Assembly: GCA_027489295.1 (NCBI GenBank)
Contig: JAIYAA010000389.1
Span: 1-24,543 of the forward strand
Length of the DNA stretch: 24,543 nt
Direction of reading: 5' to 3'
DNA from: Sphingomonadales bacterium
Lineage (GTDB): Bacteria; Pseudomonadota; Alphaproteobacteria; Sphingomonadales; Sphingomonadaceae
This document shows, one piece after another, positions 9,401 to 17,264 of this stretch. The stretch's first letter is position 1. Each line of letters begins with the position of its first letter. The notes under the pieces were generated by a model. The model had not been told where the DNA came from. It did not search any database and saw nothing but the letters and a program-made list of their open reading frames with translations. The translations under genes and the position numbers were made by a program.

Positions 9401-9601
9401 GCCGACTATACCAGCTGGGACTTCTCCTCGGCGTTCGACCTCGACAAGCTGTTCGGCGTGAAGAAGGCGCCGCAGCTGACCATCAACGTCTCGAACTTCA
9501 CCAACGCGACGCTGCGCTCCTACTTCCAGTTCCCGAACGCGACGTTCACCCAGTACAAGCCCGGTCGCCAGTTCCTGATCGGCCTGCGCGGCAGCTTCTG
9601 A
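6497..9601 (+). CDS. TonB-dependent outer-membrane receptor (Xanthomonas/Caulobacter carbohydrate class)
   Basis: A 1,034-residue protein with a GAGGGG ribosome-binding site 8 bases before ATG 6497. Residues 1-32 are a signal peptide ending in AWAQ. A TonB box (EIVVTG) lies at 52-57. The plug follows, with DIGKFPDTNIAES, IPGITI and a VAIRGLG motif, and then a large beta-barrel ending in the terminal phenylalanine (GLRGSF) needed for barrel insertion. Length and plug motifs fit the TIGR01782-type receptors that import oligosaccharides in Caulobacter, Xanthomonas and sphingomonads. It is convergent with the pectate lyase and diverges from the amidohydrolase, so it forms its own transcription unit. 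The ligand is unknown: the adjacent starch enzymes and the xylose-box-like operator point in different directions. Confidence 0.93.
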   Translation: MTSMNRSFRPARHVLLCATILSASCASTAWAQTAPAAPQAGEAPVAQGAEQEIVVTGYRQSLAKAVNAKRDATGFTDSIFAEDIGKFPDTNIAESFNRIPGITISRDVTGEGVNVAIRGLGSNFTNVTLNGAPIAVASSGATDAQGTDRSVDLSFFPTDLFTKLTVNKSYTANLLEGGAAGNVDLRSARPFDRPDSFIAYNLQGSNQEPEKRIGGRGSLIGSWHNDTIGILAGVSAQRLYTRTKGFETIGYTNPSLTAAQCGTGNTCNTQYGGNNFTIPATVPVGAGAGLVAGTVIDNAFLLAKNPGATIQQIDNGLIPRLGRVADIRGPRDRINAIVSAEYRPSDTLHFYVDGLYGYKHNELIREDMAWIGRNGAAIPTNLKFDKADCSAGCTVTSGTFANTQFFDEFRPYYETTELFSVNPGAEWTIDDKLKANLQANYARSTFHRESPTVGFTTPLGQGATVTYTNNGGIPDIKSSLDLNNPANFGWYTGSRVNMQDERRRNQNKGVRGDLTWGDKALNLQVGAAYDDVSRRIRGYDNTQAWQNAVCGNNPSIFVPSPNSQPPCEGLSVKGAAPAGYPTYPGYGTGYTAGQTGTVSYGGSLIPNSAAPTYLKPGPAGFVTVDWDAFRKASNYDSFHDNTPESGGANTGASGGYIREVVKSAFATLSGEQMVGDNTLRFNAGVRYVNTIQTIQGRVSIADPRNATAGGTQIADGSRYPNLVTLVSTRNNYTRWLPAATLAYDVGPHAVVRLAASKTMTRPDPSAQLPGVSFGAPSADQATIGNPALKPYLSTNIDLGFEYYTGREGVISFNAFRKSIEGFTTSANTTVPFSALAQYGITYDTLNPTQQIAINSRGGPGAATVLVTSQVNVPNKLKINGLELQWVQPLDFLTEKLGVRGFGFNANATIVDQSNDGAATATGVSPFTYNVTGYYERNGVMLRVSVTSREGSVNSGTSQNSIPTAALYNADYTSWDFSSAFDLDKLFGVKKAPQLTINVSNFTNATLRSYFQFPNATFTQYKPGRQFLIGLRGSF

Positions 9602-9614
9602 CGGGTGCCCACGG

Positions 9615-9654
9615 AAAAAGGGGGCGGCTGCCACGGCAGTCGCCCCCCCTTTTT
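9615..9654. terminator. Bidirectional terminator between receptor and pectate lyase
   Basis: GGGGGCGGCTGC (9620-9631) pairs with GCAGTCGCCCCC (9636-9647) around a 4-base loop, with one G-T wobble. Five A residues precede the stem (9615-9619) and, after two further C residues, five T residues follow (9650-9654). It can therefore end transcription on both strands. It lies between two convergent genes, ending the receptor on + and the receptor-pectate lyase unit on -. Confidence 0.88.
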
Positions 9655-9669
9655 CATCCCGTCCCCCGC

Positions 9670-11010
9670 TCAGCCCCGCGCTGCGGCCATATCGGCCAGC
9701 CATTCCTCCAGGTTCGTCCAGCCATCCCCGTTGCGGTCGGCGTTGCCGTCGCGGTGATCATGCGGATTGAGGCCATGGGCAACCTCCCACGCATCGGGCA
9801 TCCCGTCGGCATCGCTGTCCTTGGGCGCGGGCGTGCTCTTGAGCTCGGGCCAGCCGCCCACCTCGCGCTGGCTGTCGATCTGGCGCCCGGTGCGGTTGCG
9901 CACGCCGGCGACGATCCGGGCATCGACGCTGTCGCGCGCCTTGGAGGCCCCCGCCCCCGCCAGCACCCTTTCATAGGCCTGAGCTGCGGAATCGCGGGTC
10001 ACCGCCGGCATCGGCACCGGCGCGGTCAGCCGATAGCCCTCGGGCGAAATGCCGTCGACCAGGCTCCACGGATCGGCGGGGAGCGTGCCGTTCATGCTGT
10101 TGCCGGCGAACCATGCTCGGGCCAGCGTGTTGCTCTCGTGAAAGGCGATCGGTTTCTCCGATTGCGGCCCCATCACATAGGCATTGTCGACGAAATTGTA
10201 GCGGGCGAGCGTCGCCTTGTCGGCATTGTAGCCCGACCAGCCCTTGCCCCAATTGTAGAAGACGTTGGAACGGAAATCGAAGAATGCGCCCTCGGGATCG
10301 ACGTCGGGCCCGGTATAGTTGCCGGGACGCGGCATGCGCGCCTCGTGGTTGGCCCAGAGATTGTGGTGGAAGCTGATCCGCGCTCCCCGGCCGCCGCGGA
10401 TCAGGCTGCCATAGCCATGCTCGCCCTTGGCGTGCAGCGAATGGGTGAGCGACTCCGCGATGATCGACCATTGCACGGTCAGGTCCCAGAATCCTTCGCC
10501 CGCCTTGGTGTAGTTGGCCGAAGCCGACAGCGTCTCGTCCACCGACCAGCTCGCCGAGACGTGATCTAGGACGATGCGGTGGCCGCCGAGGATCCAGATC
10601 GCGTCGGATTCGGTCCGGCTCTCGTCGCCCAGCCGCGATCGGATATAGCGGATCACCACGTCGTCGGCGGCGACCTCCAGCGGGTGATCGCGCAGGGTAA
10701 TGCCGTCGCCCGGCGCCGACTGGCCGGCGATCGTCACCCGCCCCTCGCGGATACGCAGCGGCTTTTCCAGCCGGATGGTGCCGGAGACGCGGAACAGGAT
10801 CGTCCGCGGCCCCGGCGTTTCCACCGCTTCGCGCAAGCTGCCCGGTCCGCGATCGTTGAGCGTGGTGACAAACAGCACTCTGCCGCCACGCCCGCCCAGC
10901 GCATGGGCGCCTGCCCCTTCCGCGCCGGGAAAGGCGAGCACCGGGCGTTCCTGCGCCACGGCAGGCCCCGCCGAGGCGAGCAGAAGAACGAGCGCCCCGA
11001 CCGCTCGCAT
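9670..11010 (-). CDS. Secreted pectate lyase, PL1-type, with C-terminal calcium-type Asp repeat
   Basis: A 446-residue protein with a signal peptide over residues 1-19 (ending PAVAQ). The start ATG (11010-11008) shares one base with the TGA stop of the upstream receptor, so it is translationally coupled to it. The body is a right-handed parallel beta-helix of the pectate lyase C superfamily: FRVSGTIRL near residue 75, SWSVDET in the middle, and HHNLWANHEARMPRP at 215-229, whose arginines (R225, R228) are candidates for the catalytic base of PL1 enzymes. Residues about 398-437 carry Asp/Asn-rich DSDADGMPD and DRNGDGW loops resembling thrombospondin type 3 or dockerin-like calcium-binding repeats. 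It should cleave demethylated polygalacturonate by beta-elimination to unsaturated oligomers, which the coupled receptor may import. Confidence 0.9.
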   Translation of the reverse strand: MRAVGALVLLLASAGPAVAQERPVLAFPGAEGAGAHALGGRGGRVLFVTTLNDRGPGSLREAVETPGPRTILFRVSGTIRLEKPLRIREGRVTIAGQSAPGDGITLRDHPLEVAADDVVIRYIRSRLGDESRTESDAIWILGGHRIVLDHVSASWSVDETLSASANYTKAGEGFWDLTVQWSIIAESLTHSLHAKGEHGYGSLIRGGRGARISFHHNLWANHEARMPRPGNYTGPDVDPEGAFFDFRSNVFYNWGKGWSGYNADKATLARYNFVDNAYVMGPQSEKPIAFHESNTLARAWFAGNSMNGTLPADPWSLVDGISPEGYRLTAPVPMPAVTRDSAAQAYERVLAGAGASKARDSVDARIVAGVRNRTGRQIDSQREVGGWPELKSTPAPKDSDADGMPDAWEVAHGLNPHDHRDGNADRNGDGWTNLEEWLADMAAARG

Positions 11011-14000
11011 CAGAAGCTCATCCGCACGCCAGCCGTGACGATCCGCCCCGTGCTGCCATAGTTCTGCGAGACCGGATTGGCGGCATACATGGTCCGGTAT
11101 TGCGGCTGGTTGGTCAGGTTGCGGGCCTCCAGGGTGAAACGGGCGAACTTGGTGACGTTGATCGCGAACGCGGCGTCGAGATTGAACTGGTTTTCGTTAT
11201 AACCGAAGTCCGCAAACACCGGCGAGTTGCACGCCGCGCCCGCATTGGTGGTCGTCCCCACCGAACAGGTCCCCGTCGCCAGCGGGAAGCGGTTCACGTA
11301 GCGCGTGCGATAGGCGCCCGAGAAGCGCAGCGACCAGAGCTCGTTCTCGTAATAGAGTGTGGCGTTGAACGAATCCGGCGAGGTATTGAGGAAGGGCGCG
11401 CTCGCGTAGCTGTTCTGCGCGGTGCCCGCACCGCCGGCCTGGGTCGTCGCCAGCACCGTGCCGGTCAGATAGCTCAGGCTCGACGCGATGTGGGTGTAGT
11501 TCGCGGTCACACCCATCTTGTTGAACGGCGCGGGCAGGAACCAGAAATCGGTCTGCAGATTGACCTCGATGCCCTTGATCGTGCCGCCCGGCGCATCCTT
11601 GAACTGGCGCACCGCCCAGGTGCCGCCATTCTGGGTATAGGCCTTGAGCGTCGCGTCGGTCATCGAGGCGAGGATCTGGTTGTAGATCGCCGGCTCGAAC
11701 ACGGTCGACAGCGGTGCCTCGCCCGCGATCTGCTGGGGGAAGCTCTCGAGATTCTTCTTGAACAGCGCGACCGCGATCAGGCCATTGTTCCGGAAGTATT
11801 TCTCGATGCTTAGATCGAGGTTGGTGGCGCGGAACGGACTGAGATAGGGGTTGCCGACGGTGAGCGACGGCGCCGATCCGTTGACCGCCAGCGTGCTGGA
11901 GAAGGCGGTGGTGCCCGGCGTGAGGCTGGATAGCTGCGGGCGCGACATCACCTTGGCCGCGGCAAAGCGGATCAGCAGGCCGGGCTTGGCCTCCCAGTTG
12001 ACGTTGGTCGAGGGCAGCCAGTCCCAATATTCGTTGTTGGCGACCACCGCGATGCCCGCGATGCCATCCGCACCGCCGACATTGCCGCTCCCCTTCACCT
12101 TCGTGTTGGCGACCCGCAGGCCGACATTGCCACGCAGCGGTCCACCGAGCAGGGTCAGGTCGTAATCGACCTGGAAGAACCCCGAGGCGTCGCGTTCCTC
12201 GACGCCGCCGCCCTGGCGACCGTCGGGCACCACGCGGAAATCCCCCCATTTGTTGACGCAGTTGCAGTCGATCCCGAAGGCGTTGACGAACTTGCCGAGA
12301 TCGGGGGCGAAGAAGCTCGTCGGCGTGCCCGCCGGCAGGGTCAGCCCCTGCCCGAAGCCATAGACGCTGCCGAGGTCGGTCACCTTCAGCTTGGCCTCTG
12401 CCAGCGTCGGGTTCAGCGCCTCGATCGACTGGCTGCGGCGCTGCTGATCGGCCCCGTACTTGAACTTCTTGTAGGTGCCGCCGAAGCGGATGGTCATCTC
12501 GGGCACCGCCTCGAAGGCAAAGTTCAGCCGGCCGACACGATATTCGTTGGTCACCTGGTTCTTGAACACGCGGATGGTCGACAGGCCCTTCACCAGCGTC
12601 CAGCTGCTCGGGTCCGCGACATTGAAGCCGGGGTTGAACACCGGCATCTTGCCACCGCCGCGCTCGTCGAAGACATAGCCGTTCTGGTCGATCGCGTTGA
12701 CCTCGGCGAGATAGCCGGTGGCATCGAACACCGATTTCGACCAGCCGAGCGTGCCTTCCATCGTCAGCCGCTCGCCGAAATCCTGGCGCAGGTTCAGCGT
12801 CGCCTGCTTGAACTCGGTCGACCCGCTCTGGCTGTCGATCGAGCTGCGCCAGTCGACCCGGTCGAGCTGGAGGTAATCGGCCTGGCCCGCGGCATTCACA
12901 TTGGCCGCGCGCACCACCGTGTTCGGGCGGCCCATCAGCTGGGTGTAATAGCCGGTCTGGTTCGCCGTCGCGACATAGCCGGGCGAGTTGAGGTTGTTGT
13001 AATAGTCGTACGCGCTGAGATTGTTGGGATTGTAGCTGTTGAAATAGCCGGGCAGCACGCTGGTGCCGTTGAGCTGCTGGCCGCAATCGACGATCGCGCT
13101 CTGCACGCAGTTCGGATAGAGGGCGACGCGGTCGGCATAGCCGTTTGTGGTGCCGGCGGCGCGCAGCGTGTTCTGGGTAACTCGGGTGTTGGTGCCGTTG
13201 CGGTTCAGGCCGATCGGCGTGATGCCGGCCAGTTCGCTGTCCTGATCGTACTTCGAATACACCCCGTCGAAAATGATCTCGGTGCGTTCGGTCGGCTGCC
13301 ACTGCGCCGTCGCGGTCAGGCCGAGCCGCTCGTACTTCAGCTTCTGCCGGTTGATCGAAGGCAGGCCGGGGATGATCGTGGTCGGCGTGAGCAGCGCATA
13401 GGCCGCCGGATCGGAGCCGAAGGTGGCGCCGGTGCCGCCAGGTCGCGCGAAACCATAGACCGGCGGCGTAACGCCGTTGATCTGCGAGTTGCGATACACA
13501 TAGTCGAACACGCCGATGCCGCGGCGGTAGGAATCGATCTGCTGCTCCTGCTTCTGGTAGGCGCCGGAGACCAGGATCCCGAAATTATCCGTCAGCTTGA
13601 CCGAGGCGAGACCGGTGAAGCGCGGGTTCCACGTCTTGCCGTTCTCGCGATACTCGGCTTCCCCGCCCAGCGCGAAGCGATTGCCCTTGTAGGCGAGCGG
13701 CCGCCCGGTGGTCAGGTCGATGATCGCACCCAGCGAGCCTTCGTCATCGGATGCCGCGGTCGACTTGGTGATCTTCACGCCGCCGAAAAGCTCGGACGCG
13801 AAGGTATTGAAATCGAAGCCTCGGCTGCGGTTCGCGCCGGAATCGGACTGGTTGCCGCCGGCGACGTTCTGCGCATCGGCACCGTTCAGCCGCACCGACT
13901 GGAAATCGCCGCCCAGGCCGCGCACCGTGATCGATCGGCCCTCGCCGTTGTCGCGGTCGATCGAAATGCCCGGCAGACGCTGGATCGATTCCGCCAGGTT

Positions 14001-14321
14001 CGCATCGGGAAAGTCTGCGATGTCCTCCGCAGTGATCGCGTCGACGATCTGGTTCGAGCGGCGCTTCAGGTTCAGCGCGTTCTGCAGCGACGCGCGGAAA
14101 CCGGTGACAATGATCTCTTCGCCGGTCTGCGGCGCGATCGGCGACGGCTCTTCCTGCACGCTCGCATCGCGCTGGGCGTCCGCAGCGGCAACCGGATTGC
14201 CTTCCTTCACCTGCGCAAACGCCGGCGTGGCGAACGCCAGCGCCAGCCCGATCGCGCCGATCGACGCGCCGAACCGCAGATTGCCCCCTGCGACTGCGTT
14301 CGAATTGCCTAGATTTCCCAT
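11010..14321 (-). CDS. TonB-dependent outer-membrane receptor, probable pectin-oligomer importer
   Basis: A 1,103-residue protein. ATG 14321 is preceded by a strong GGGGAGGT ribosome-binding site 4 bases away. The signal peptide spans about residues 1-37 (ending PAFAQ) and the TonB box (EIIVTG) is at 69-74. Plug motifs DFPDANLAES, RLPGIS and ITVRGLGG follow. The barrel closes with GVRMSF, including the terminal F. It belongs to the same large TIGR01782-like class as the receptor at 6497 but is clearly diverged from it. The one-base overlap with the pectate lyase and the GACACCGGT operator at its promoter tie it to pectin use. Import of oligogalacturonides is inferred from context, not from ligand residues. 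Confidence 0.94.
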   Translation of the reverse strand: MGNLGNSNAVAGGNLRFGASIGAIGLALAFATPAFAQVKEGNPVAAADAQRDASVQEEPSPIAPQTGEEIIVTGFRASLQNALNLKRRSNQIVDAITAEDIADFPDANLAESIQRLPGISIDRDNGEGRSITVRGLGGDFQSVRLNGADAQNVAGGNQSDSGANRSRGFDFNTFASELFGGVKITKSTAASDDEGSLGAIIDLTTGRPLAYKGNRFALGGEAEYRENGKTWNPRFTGLASVKLTDNFGILVSGAYQKQEQQIDSYRRGIGVFDYVYRNSQINGVTPPVYGFARPGGTGATFGSDPAAYALLTPTTIIPGLPSINRQKLKYERLGLTATAQWQPTERTEIIFDGVYSKYDQDSELAGITPIGLNRNGTNTRVTQNTLRAAGTTNGYADRVALYPNCVQSAIVDCGQQLNGTSVLPGYFNSYNPNNLSAYDYYNNLNSPGYVATANQTGYYTQLMGRPNTVVRAANVNAAGQADYLQLDRVDWRSSIDSQSGSTEFKQATLNLRQDFGERLTMEGTLGWSKSVFDATGYLAEVNAIDQNGYVFDERGGGKMPVFNPGFNVADPSSWTLVKGLSTIRVFKNQVTNEYRVGRLNFAFEAVPEMTIRFGGTYKKFKYGADQQRRSQSIEALNPTLAEAKLKVTDLGSVYGFGQGLTLPAGTPTSFFAPDLGKFVNAFGIDCNCVNKWGDFRVVPDGRQGGGVEERDASGFFQVDYDLTLLGGPLRGNVGLRVANTKVKGSGNVGGADGIAGIAVVANNEYWDWLPSTNVNWEAKPGLLIRFAAAKVMSRPQLSSLTPGTTAFSSTLAVNGSAPSLTVGNPYLSPFRATNLDLSIEKYFRNNGLIAVALFKKNLESFPQQIAGEAPLSTVFEPAIYNQILASMTDATLKAYTQNGGTWAVRQFKDAPGGTIKGIEVNLQTDFWFLPAPFNKMGVTANYTHIASSLSYLTGTVLATTQAGGAGTAQNSYASAPFLNTSPDSFNATLYYENELWSLRFSGAYRTRYVNRFPLATGTCSVGTTTNAGAACNSPVFADFGYNENQFNLDAAFAINVTKFARFTLEARNLTNQPQYRTMYAANPVSQNYGSTGRIVTAGVRMSF

Positions 14322-14612
14322 CTGGACCTCCCCTTATTTCGCTTTCCGCATGACGCCATGCCGCGCCGCGAAGCGAAGGGAAGTTACGCGCAGCCGCTGC
14401 CGCAAACGCGGCAGAAGCCGACGCGCTTGCGATGAATCAGGGCCGCGACTTTCCTCTCCCGCGCTCCTGGCGACTCTTGCGTTCGCCTTGGCGCAAGCGC
14501 TGCGTCACGCTTGGTTGGGTGTATTTGTTGCAGTCGGCGCGGTTATGTCAACCGGTGTCATCGACGGTCTTACAACAATTTCGCCCCTTGCGACCCAATG
14601 GCAACAGGCGGA
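14322..14612 (-). promoter_or_regulatory. Promoter and leader region of the pectin TonB receptor
   Basis: This 291-base spacer between the LacI gene and the receptor has no credible gene. On the - strand an exact TTGACA (-35) lies at 14551-14546, overlapping one half of the operator, with a weak ACAAAT -10 (14528-14523) at 17-base spacing. A 7-bp perfect hairpin, CTGCCGC (14397-14403) with GCGGCAG (14408-14414), lies in the leader. No terminator is seen after the LacI stop, so some readthrough from upstream is possible. Confidence 0.55.
14546..14561 (-). promoter_or_regulatory. Predicted LacI-family operator A
   Basis: On the - strand the 14 bases centred on the CG read TGACACCGGTTGAC. The nine-base word GACACCGGT is identical to that in sites B, C and D. 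The right half overlaps the exact TTGACA -35 of the receptor promoter, which may explain why it departs from the palindrome and would place the repressor in direct competition with RNA polymerase. Confidence 0.65.
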
Positions 14613-15650
14613 TCAGTCGTCCGCGCGGCGGGGCGGCGCCACCGAGGCGCGATGGATCAGCGTCGAGGGGAACAAGGAAGGCTCCTCAACCCCCTGATCG
14701 TCGCCGAAAAACTCGGCGAGCAGCTTGAGCGCGGCGGAACGGCCCATCGAGATGATCGGCCAGTGCACCGTCGTCATCGGCGGCCAGATGTGCGAGGCGA
14801 TCGCGGTATCGTCGAACCCGATGATCGACAGGTCCTCGGGCACGCTCATCCCCCGCCGTCGCGCGGCATGGAGCGTGGCGGCGGCCATCTCGTCGTTCGA
14901 GGCGAAGATCGCAGTAGGGCGCGGCGACAGGTCCAGCAGCCGGTCGGCGGCGGCGAGCCCGCTCTCGAACGTGTAGGTGCCGTCGGCGATCAGGCTGCGC
15001 GGCAGCTTGATGCCGGCCTCCGCCAGCGCCTGCTCGAAACCCTTGCGACGCTCGCGGGCCGAACGGAAGCCGTGCGGGCCGGCGATCAGGCCGATGCGGC
15101 GATGGCCCAGCGCGATCAGATGGTTGACCGCCTCGACCACCACGTCGCTGTCGTTCGAGGCGACCATATGCTCGGGCGTGTCGAGCGCGGTCGAGCCCAT
15201 GCGGACATAGCGCGTGCCGAGATCGCGGCAAAGCTCGGCAAGCATGTCGTTTTCGGAAACCGGCGGCAGGATCAGCACGCCGTACAGACGCTGGCGCTCC
15301 AGAAAGGCGCGCACGTCCGACAGCATGGTCGAGGAGCCCCGGTCGATCGGGCGCACGATCAGCTCGAACTCGGTGTCGCGGATCGCCTCCAGGATGCCGG
15401 CCTGGACGTTCATCACCATCTGCGCATTGGGATTGTCGTGGATCAGCCCGAGCAGGAAATTGCGCCGCAACGCCAGCGCCCGGGCCTGCACGTTGGGCAC
15501 ATAGCCCAGGTCTGCAATCACCGCCTCCACCTTGGCGCGAGTATCGTCGTTGAGCAGAGGCGAACGGTTGATGACGCGGCTGACGGTCTTTTTCGAGACG
15601 CCGGCGATCCGCGCGACATCGTTGATGGTGGGCTTTCCCGTCTTCTCCAT
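14613..15650 (-). CDS. LacI-family transcriptional regulator, probable repressor of the pectin/uronate genes
   Basis: A 345-residue protein with the canonical LacI layout. The N-terminal helix-turn-helix is at about residues 9-28 (INDVARIAGVSKKTVSRVIN). The hinge region YVPNVQARALA follows. A periplasmic-binding-like effector domain contains GYV, GLIAGP, AIFASNDEMA and IIGFDDTAIA. It sits inside the pectin locus, between the esterase and the receptor, on the same strand. The four GACACCGGT sites with central CG fit the operator class of this family, so it is the best candidate to bind them. The inducer is probably a pathway intermediate such as KDG or a galacturonate derivative, but that is inference. 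No clear copy of the operator precedes this gene itself, so autoregulation is not supported. Confidence 0.93.
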   Translation of the reverse strand: MEKTGKPTINDVARIAGVSKKTVSRVINRSPLLNDDTRAKVEAVIADLGYVPNVQARALALRRNFLLGLIHDNPNAQMVMNVQAGILEAIRDTEFELIVRPIDRGSSTMLSDVRAFLERQRLYGVLILPPVSENDMLAELCRDLGTRYVRMGSTALDTPEHMVASNDSDVVVEAVNHLIALGHRRIGLIAGPHGFRSARERRKGFEQALAEAGIKLPRSLIADGTYTFESGLAAADRLLDLSPRPTAIFASNDEMAAATLHAARRRGMSVPEDLSIIGFDDTAIASHIWPPMTTVHWPIISMGRSAALKLLAEFFGDDQGVEEPSLFPSTLIHRASVAPPRRADD

Positions 15651-15728
15651 GGCCCGATGCTATACGGCGGCGCGAACGATTGCGATAGCCGGACACAGCA
15701 CAGATAAGATGCTGCGCTGCCGCAATTT

Positions 15729-17264
15729 TCAGCTGCCCGGCTGGATATAGGGGACCCGCGCGAACAGTTCGCGTTCCCAGCCCCGCGGGTCGCTGGCCAT
15801 CCGGCTGGCCGCGTCGAACAGCATCGTTGCGCGGGAGGGCAGCGTGTAGGGGTCCCAGGCGGGCAGACCCGGCGCGGCCGGCCTGCCGCTCCGCGCGAGC
15901 GCGGCGAAGGCACCCATCACCTGCCGGCTCAGACGCTGGGCCGCTGCGCCGATGCCGGTGAAGGATCCGGGTGCCGCCAACGTGCCGAACGCGAGCGCGA
16001 TGTCCATCGTGTGCGGGGCACCGCGTTCAGGCTGCGTCGGCGAGGCGAAATCGACCCGATAGACCCAGGTCGCCTTGGCCCCGGCGGCAGCGCGCGCCTC
16101 TGCCTCGATGACCTGCCCGCGCCAGCTGCGCCCGGCGGTGGTGGCGCGGTAGAAGATGTCCTGCGGCGTATCCGACGGGAAATGCGCGCGATATTCGGCC
16201 ACCACCCATTCGGGCAGGATGTCGATCTTGAGATCCGGCGCCATCCGCGCGGCGAGATTGTCCCAGGTCAGCGTGCGGGTCCGCTCCGACCCGGGGTCGA
16301 TGAAGGCGCGCGTCTCGTCATGCGTGTTGCCGAGGATCATCGGGATCGCCAGCGATTGCGGATGGGCGTCGGGCCAGAACGGGTGGCGGTGGAGCCATCT
16401 CATGTCGAGCACCGGCCCGAAATAGACGCCGCCGCCCAGGATCGGATCGCGGGCATCCTGCGCCACGATGAGCTTCTCGACCGGCGCGGTGAGGGCCGCC
16501 TCCAGCCCGCCGCCAAGCCGCTCCAGAAATGCCTGCGCCCGTGCGGTGGCGTTCAGTGGTCCCGACGCGGTGACTTGCTGGCCGCTCATCGTCGCCGCAC
16601 TGTGGAACAGGCCCCTGGCCGCGGGCATGCCCATCAGCGTGGCGATCTTGGCGCCGCCGCCCGACTGGCCGAACAGGAAAACGCGGGCCGGATCGCCGCC
16701 GAACGCCGCGATATTGTCGCGGATCCAGCGCAGCGCGAGGATCAGGTCCAACTGGCCGGCATTGCCGCTGTCGGGAAAGCGTGGGTCGAGCCGGGCGAGA
16801 TAGAGGTAGCCGAACGCGTTGAGCCGGTGGTTCACCGTCACCACCACCACGTCCTCGGTCCGCGCCAGCGTTGCCCCGTCGTTCAGCGGATCGGTGACGC
16901 TGCCGTTCGAATAGGCCCCGCCGTGGAAGTAGACCATTACCGGCCGGCGCGCGGCGCGTTCGGTGCCCGGCGTCCACAGGTTGAGGAACAGGCAGTCCTC
17001 GGACTGGGGCTCGTTCTTGAGGCCGCGCTGTGGGCAGATCGGCCCGAAGGCCTGCACCGTCGCCTCCGCGCGCGATGCGGCGACAGGCGCCCGGAAACGC
17101 TCGGCCCTGCCGTAGCGAATGCCGAGAAAGCGGGAGAGTCCCCCTTCCCGCGTTCCCGTGAACCGTCCGGCGGCCGCATCGACCACCGGATCGCCGGCGG
17201 CCCAGGCGCGCGGTGGCAGGGTGAGCGCGAACCCGCCCGCCAGCACCGCGCGCCGGCTGGTCAC
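15729..17264 (-). CDS. Exported type-B carboxylesterase
   Basis: A 511-residue alpha/beta-hydrolase of the carboxylesterase B family. Visible features are EDCLFLNLWTP, the oxyanion-hole HGG in VYFHGGAYSNGS, and a catalytic triad of S201 (GQSGGG), E317 (THDETRAF) and H418 (GAPHTMD). The N-terminus, with SRRAVLAGG and a hydrophobic stretch ending AWA, is a signal peptide; the twin arginine makes Tat export possible. The start overlaps the kdgK stop by 4 bases, so it is co-translated with uronate catabolism genes. That context suggests removal of an ester substituent from pectin or its oligomers (acetyl, methyl or feruloyl). The family itself is broad and gives no specificity. It is not one of the dedicated pectin methylesterase or acetylesterase families. 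Confidence 0.88.
   Translation of the reverse strand: MTSRRAVLAGGFALTLPPRAWAAGDPVVDAAAGRFTGTREGGLSRFLGIRYGRAERFRAPVAASRAEATVQAFGPICPQRGLKNEPQSEDCLFLNLWTPGTERAARRPVMVYFHGGAYSNGSVTDPLNDGATLARTEDVVVVTVNHRLNAFGYLYLARLDPRFPDSGNAGQLDLILALRWIRDNIAAFGGDPARVFLFGQSGGGAKIATLMGMPAARGLFHSAATMSGQQVTASGPLNATARAQAFLERLGGGLEAALTAPVEKLIVAQDARDPILGGGVYFGPVLDMRWLHRHPFWPDAHPQSLAIPMILGNTHDETRAFIDPGSERTRTLTWDNLAARMAPDLKIDILPEWVVAEYRAHFPSDTPQDIFYRATTAGRSWRGQVIEAEARAAAGAKATWVYRVDFASPTQPERGAPHTMDIALAFGTLAAPGSFTGIGAAAQRLSRQVMGAFAALARSGRPAAPGLPAWDPYTLPSRATMLFDAASRMASDPRGWERELFARVPYIQPGS

Noticed and set aside
6452..9703. A 1,083-codon open frame on the - strand opposite the TonB receptor
   Set aside because: It is the antisense shadow of a GC-rich gene: low-complexity Arg/Ala/Gly/Val composition, no family motif, no ribosome-binding site, and the + strand frame has a signal peptide, TonB box and terminal F.
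14098..14112. Another ACCGGT with flanking GACAA, considered as a fifth operator
   Set aside because: It is inside the receptor gene and encodes the TonB box (VTG codons); only the core matches.
13708..14697. A 329-codon + strand frame across the start of the TonB receptor and its promoter
   Set aside because: It covers the signal peptide, ribosome-binding site and operator of the receptor and shows no protein features of its own.
15651..15728. GCCGGACAC upstream of the LacI gene, considered as an autoregulatory operator
   Set aside because: The core differs from ACCGGT and the half-sites do not align with the other four copies.
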